A stretch of DNA of 64,000 bases, taken from assembly GCA_963556145.1 (NCBI GenBank), contig OY744462.1, positions 3,100,001 to 3,164,000 of the forward strand, in the 5' to 3' direction. This stretch comes from Hygrocybe punicea (taxonomy: Eukaryota > Basidiomycota > Agaricomycetes > Agaricales > Hygrophoraceae). Position numbers and translations under genes: made by a program. The first letter of the stretch is position 1. Every line of letters starts with the position of its first letter. The notes beneath the pieces were generated by a model. The model saw only the letters and a program-made list of their open reading frames with translations, did no database searches and had not been told where the DNA came from. Shown one piece after another: positions 63,640 to 64,000 of this stretch.

Positions 63640-64000
63640 AGACAAAATTCAATTCAATTAATTAAATTAAATAATTAAATTAAATAAATAAGGAGGGGAG
63701 AGAGGGGGGGGGGAGGAGGAGAGGGAGGGAAGGGGGAGGAGAAGAGGGAGGGGGAAGGAGGAGGGGGGGAGTGGGAGTGGGAGAGTGGGAGGGGGCAGTG
63801 GGAGAGGGAGGGGAGAGGTGGGGACAGGATGGTGGTGACCACGGCCTTGACTATCCTTGTTGTTGTTGTTGTTGTTGTCCCTGTCGTTGTCTTCGTCCCC
63901 ATCGTTGTCTTCGTCCTCATTGTCATTGTCCCTGTCCTTGTCCTTGTTCTCGTCCTTGTCCCTGTCCTTGTCCTTGTCCTTGTCATCGTCCCTGTCCTCA
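63640..64000. repeat. Low-complexity DNA: AAT-rich, GGGAGG-rich, then TCCTTG-type repeat
   Basis: AATTAAAT text (63640-63690), a purine-rich G/A tract (63690-63830), GTTGTTGTT (63860-63880) and 'GTCCTTGTCC' hexamers to the window end. Frames over it are artefacts. Confidence 0.85.

Noticed and set aside
63675..63986. Thr/Arg-rich and Pro/Ser-rich frames at the window end
   Set aside because: Product of hexamer and purine-rich low-complexity DNA.

Overview
The window looks like a transposon-rich part of a nuclear genome from a mushroom-forming basidiomycete (Agaricomycetes). The grounds are short GT-AG introns of about 50 bp, a multi-exon HOOK-family gene, and element families typical of such genomes: Helitrons, a Tad-like LINE with RNase H, chromodomain Ty3/gypsy, Ty1/copia, DIRS-like and hAT elements, plus hypothetical proteins that resemble basidiomycete families. 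No prokaryotic operon, rRNA, tRNA or CRISPR array was seen. Only one gene looks like an ordinary resident gene: the HOOK homologue at 41079-44215 (minus strand).

Left part (1-37500). An older Helitron copy ('copy 2', plus strand) lies in pieces at 1-1776, 9922-10057, 31516-32128 and 35167-35225. Joining the flanks restores its protein reading. Its interruptions are: (a) a LINE at 1777-9908 with a 13-bp target duplication, itself split by a deleted copia element at 4892-8282; (b) a 21.5-kb Helitron ('copy 1', minus strand, 10058-31515), with a TC 5' end, a hairpin plus CTAG 3' end, a Rep/PIF1/cysteine-protease-like gene, and about 13.6 kb of extra DNA holding four multi-exon non-transposon genes and two arrays of palindromic repeats; (c) an LTR-like insertion at 32129-35161 holding a 1.39-kb hAT element full of triplet repeats; (d) a copy of an AT-rich repeat family ('repeat A') at 35226-37500 that contains a solo LTR.

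Middle (37501-44275). A truncated DIRS-like retroelement (minus), a 5'-truncated LINE tail, a foldback MITE and the HOOK gene.

Right part (44276-62082). A roughly 3.7-kb foldback element, an inverted repeat along nearly its whole length with 102-bp tandem units in its arms, has grown to 17.8 kb by nested insertion. It holds a palindromic hAT MITE, one repeat A copy, and a hAT transposon (47149-59914) with a readable transposase. The second intron-like gap of that transposase holds another repeat A copy, which in turn holds a chromovirus with apparently identical LTRs; that chromovirus carries an antisense two-exon cysteine-rich gene. The last 2 kb has another piece of the foldback repeat, a decayed RecQ-like helicase fragment, a hAT-like end and low-complexity DNA.

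How the parts relate: this is mainly a record of insertions into insertions. Order of insertion can be read from the nesting. In-frame TGA stops recur in the older elements, which suggests C-to-T decay. The feature that may deserve most attention is the very large Helitron with intact termini and a cargo that includes at least one gene whose splicing and reading frame are intact. All functional statements come from reading the translated sequence; no database search was run.
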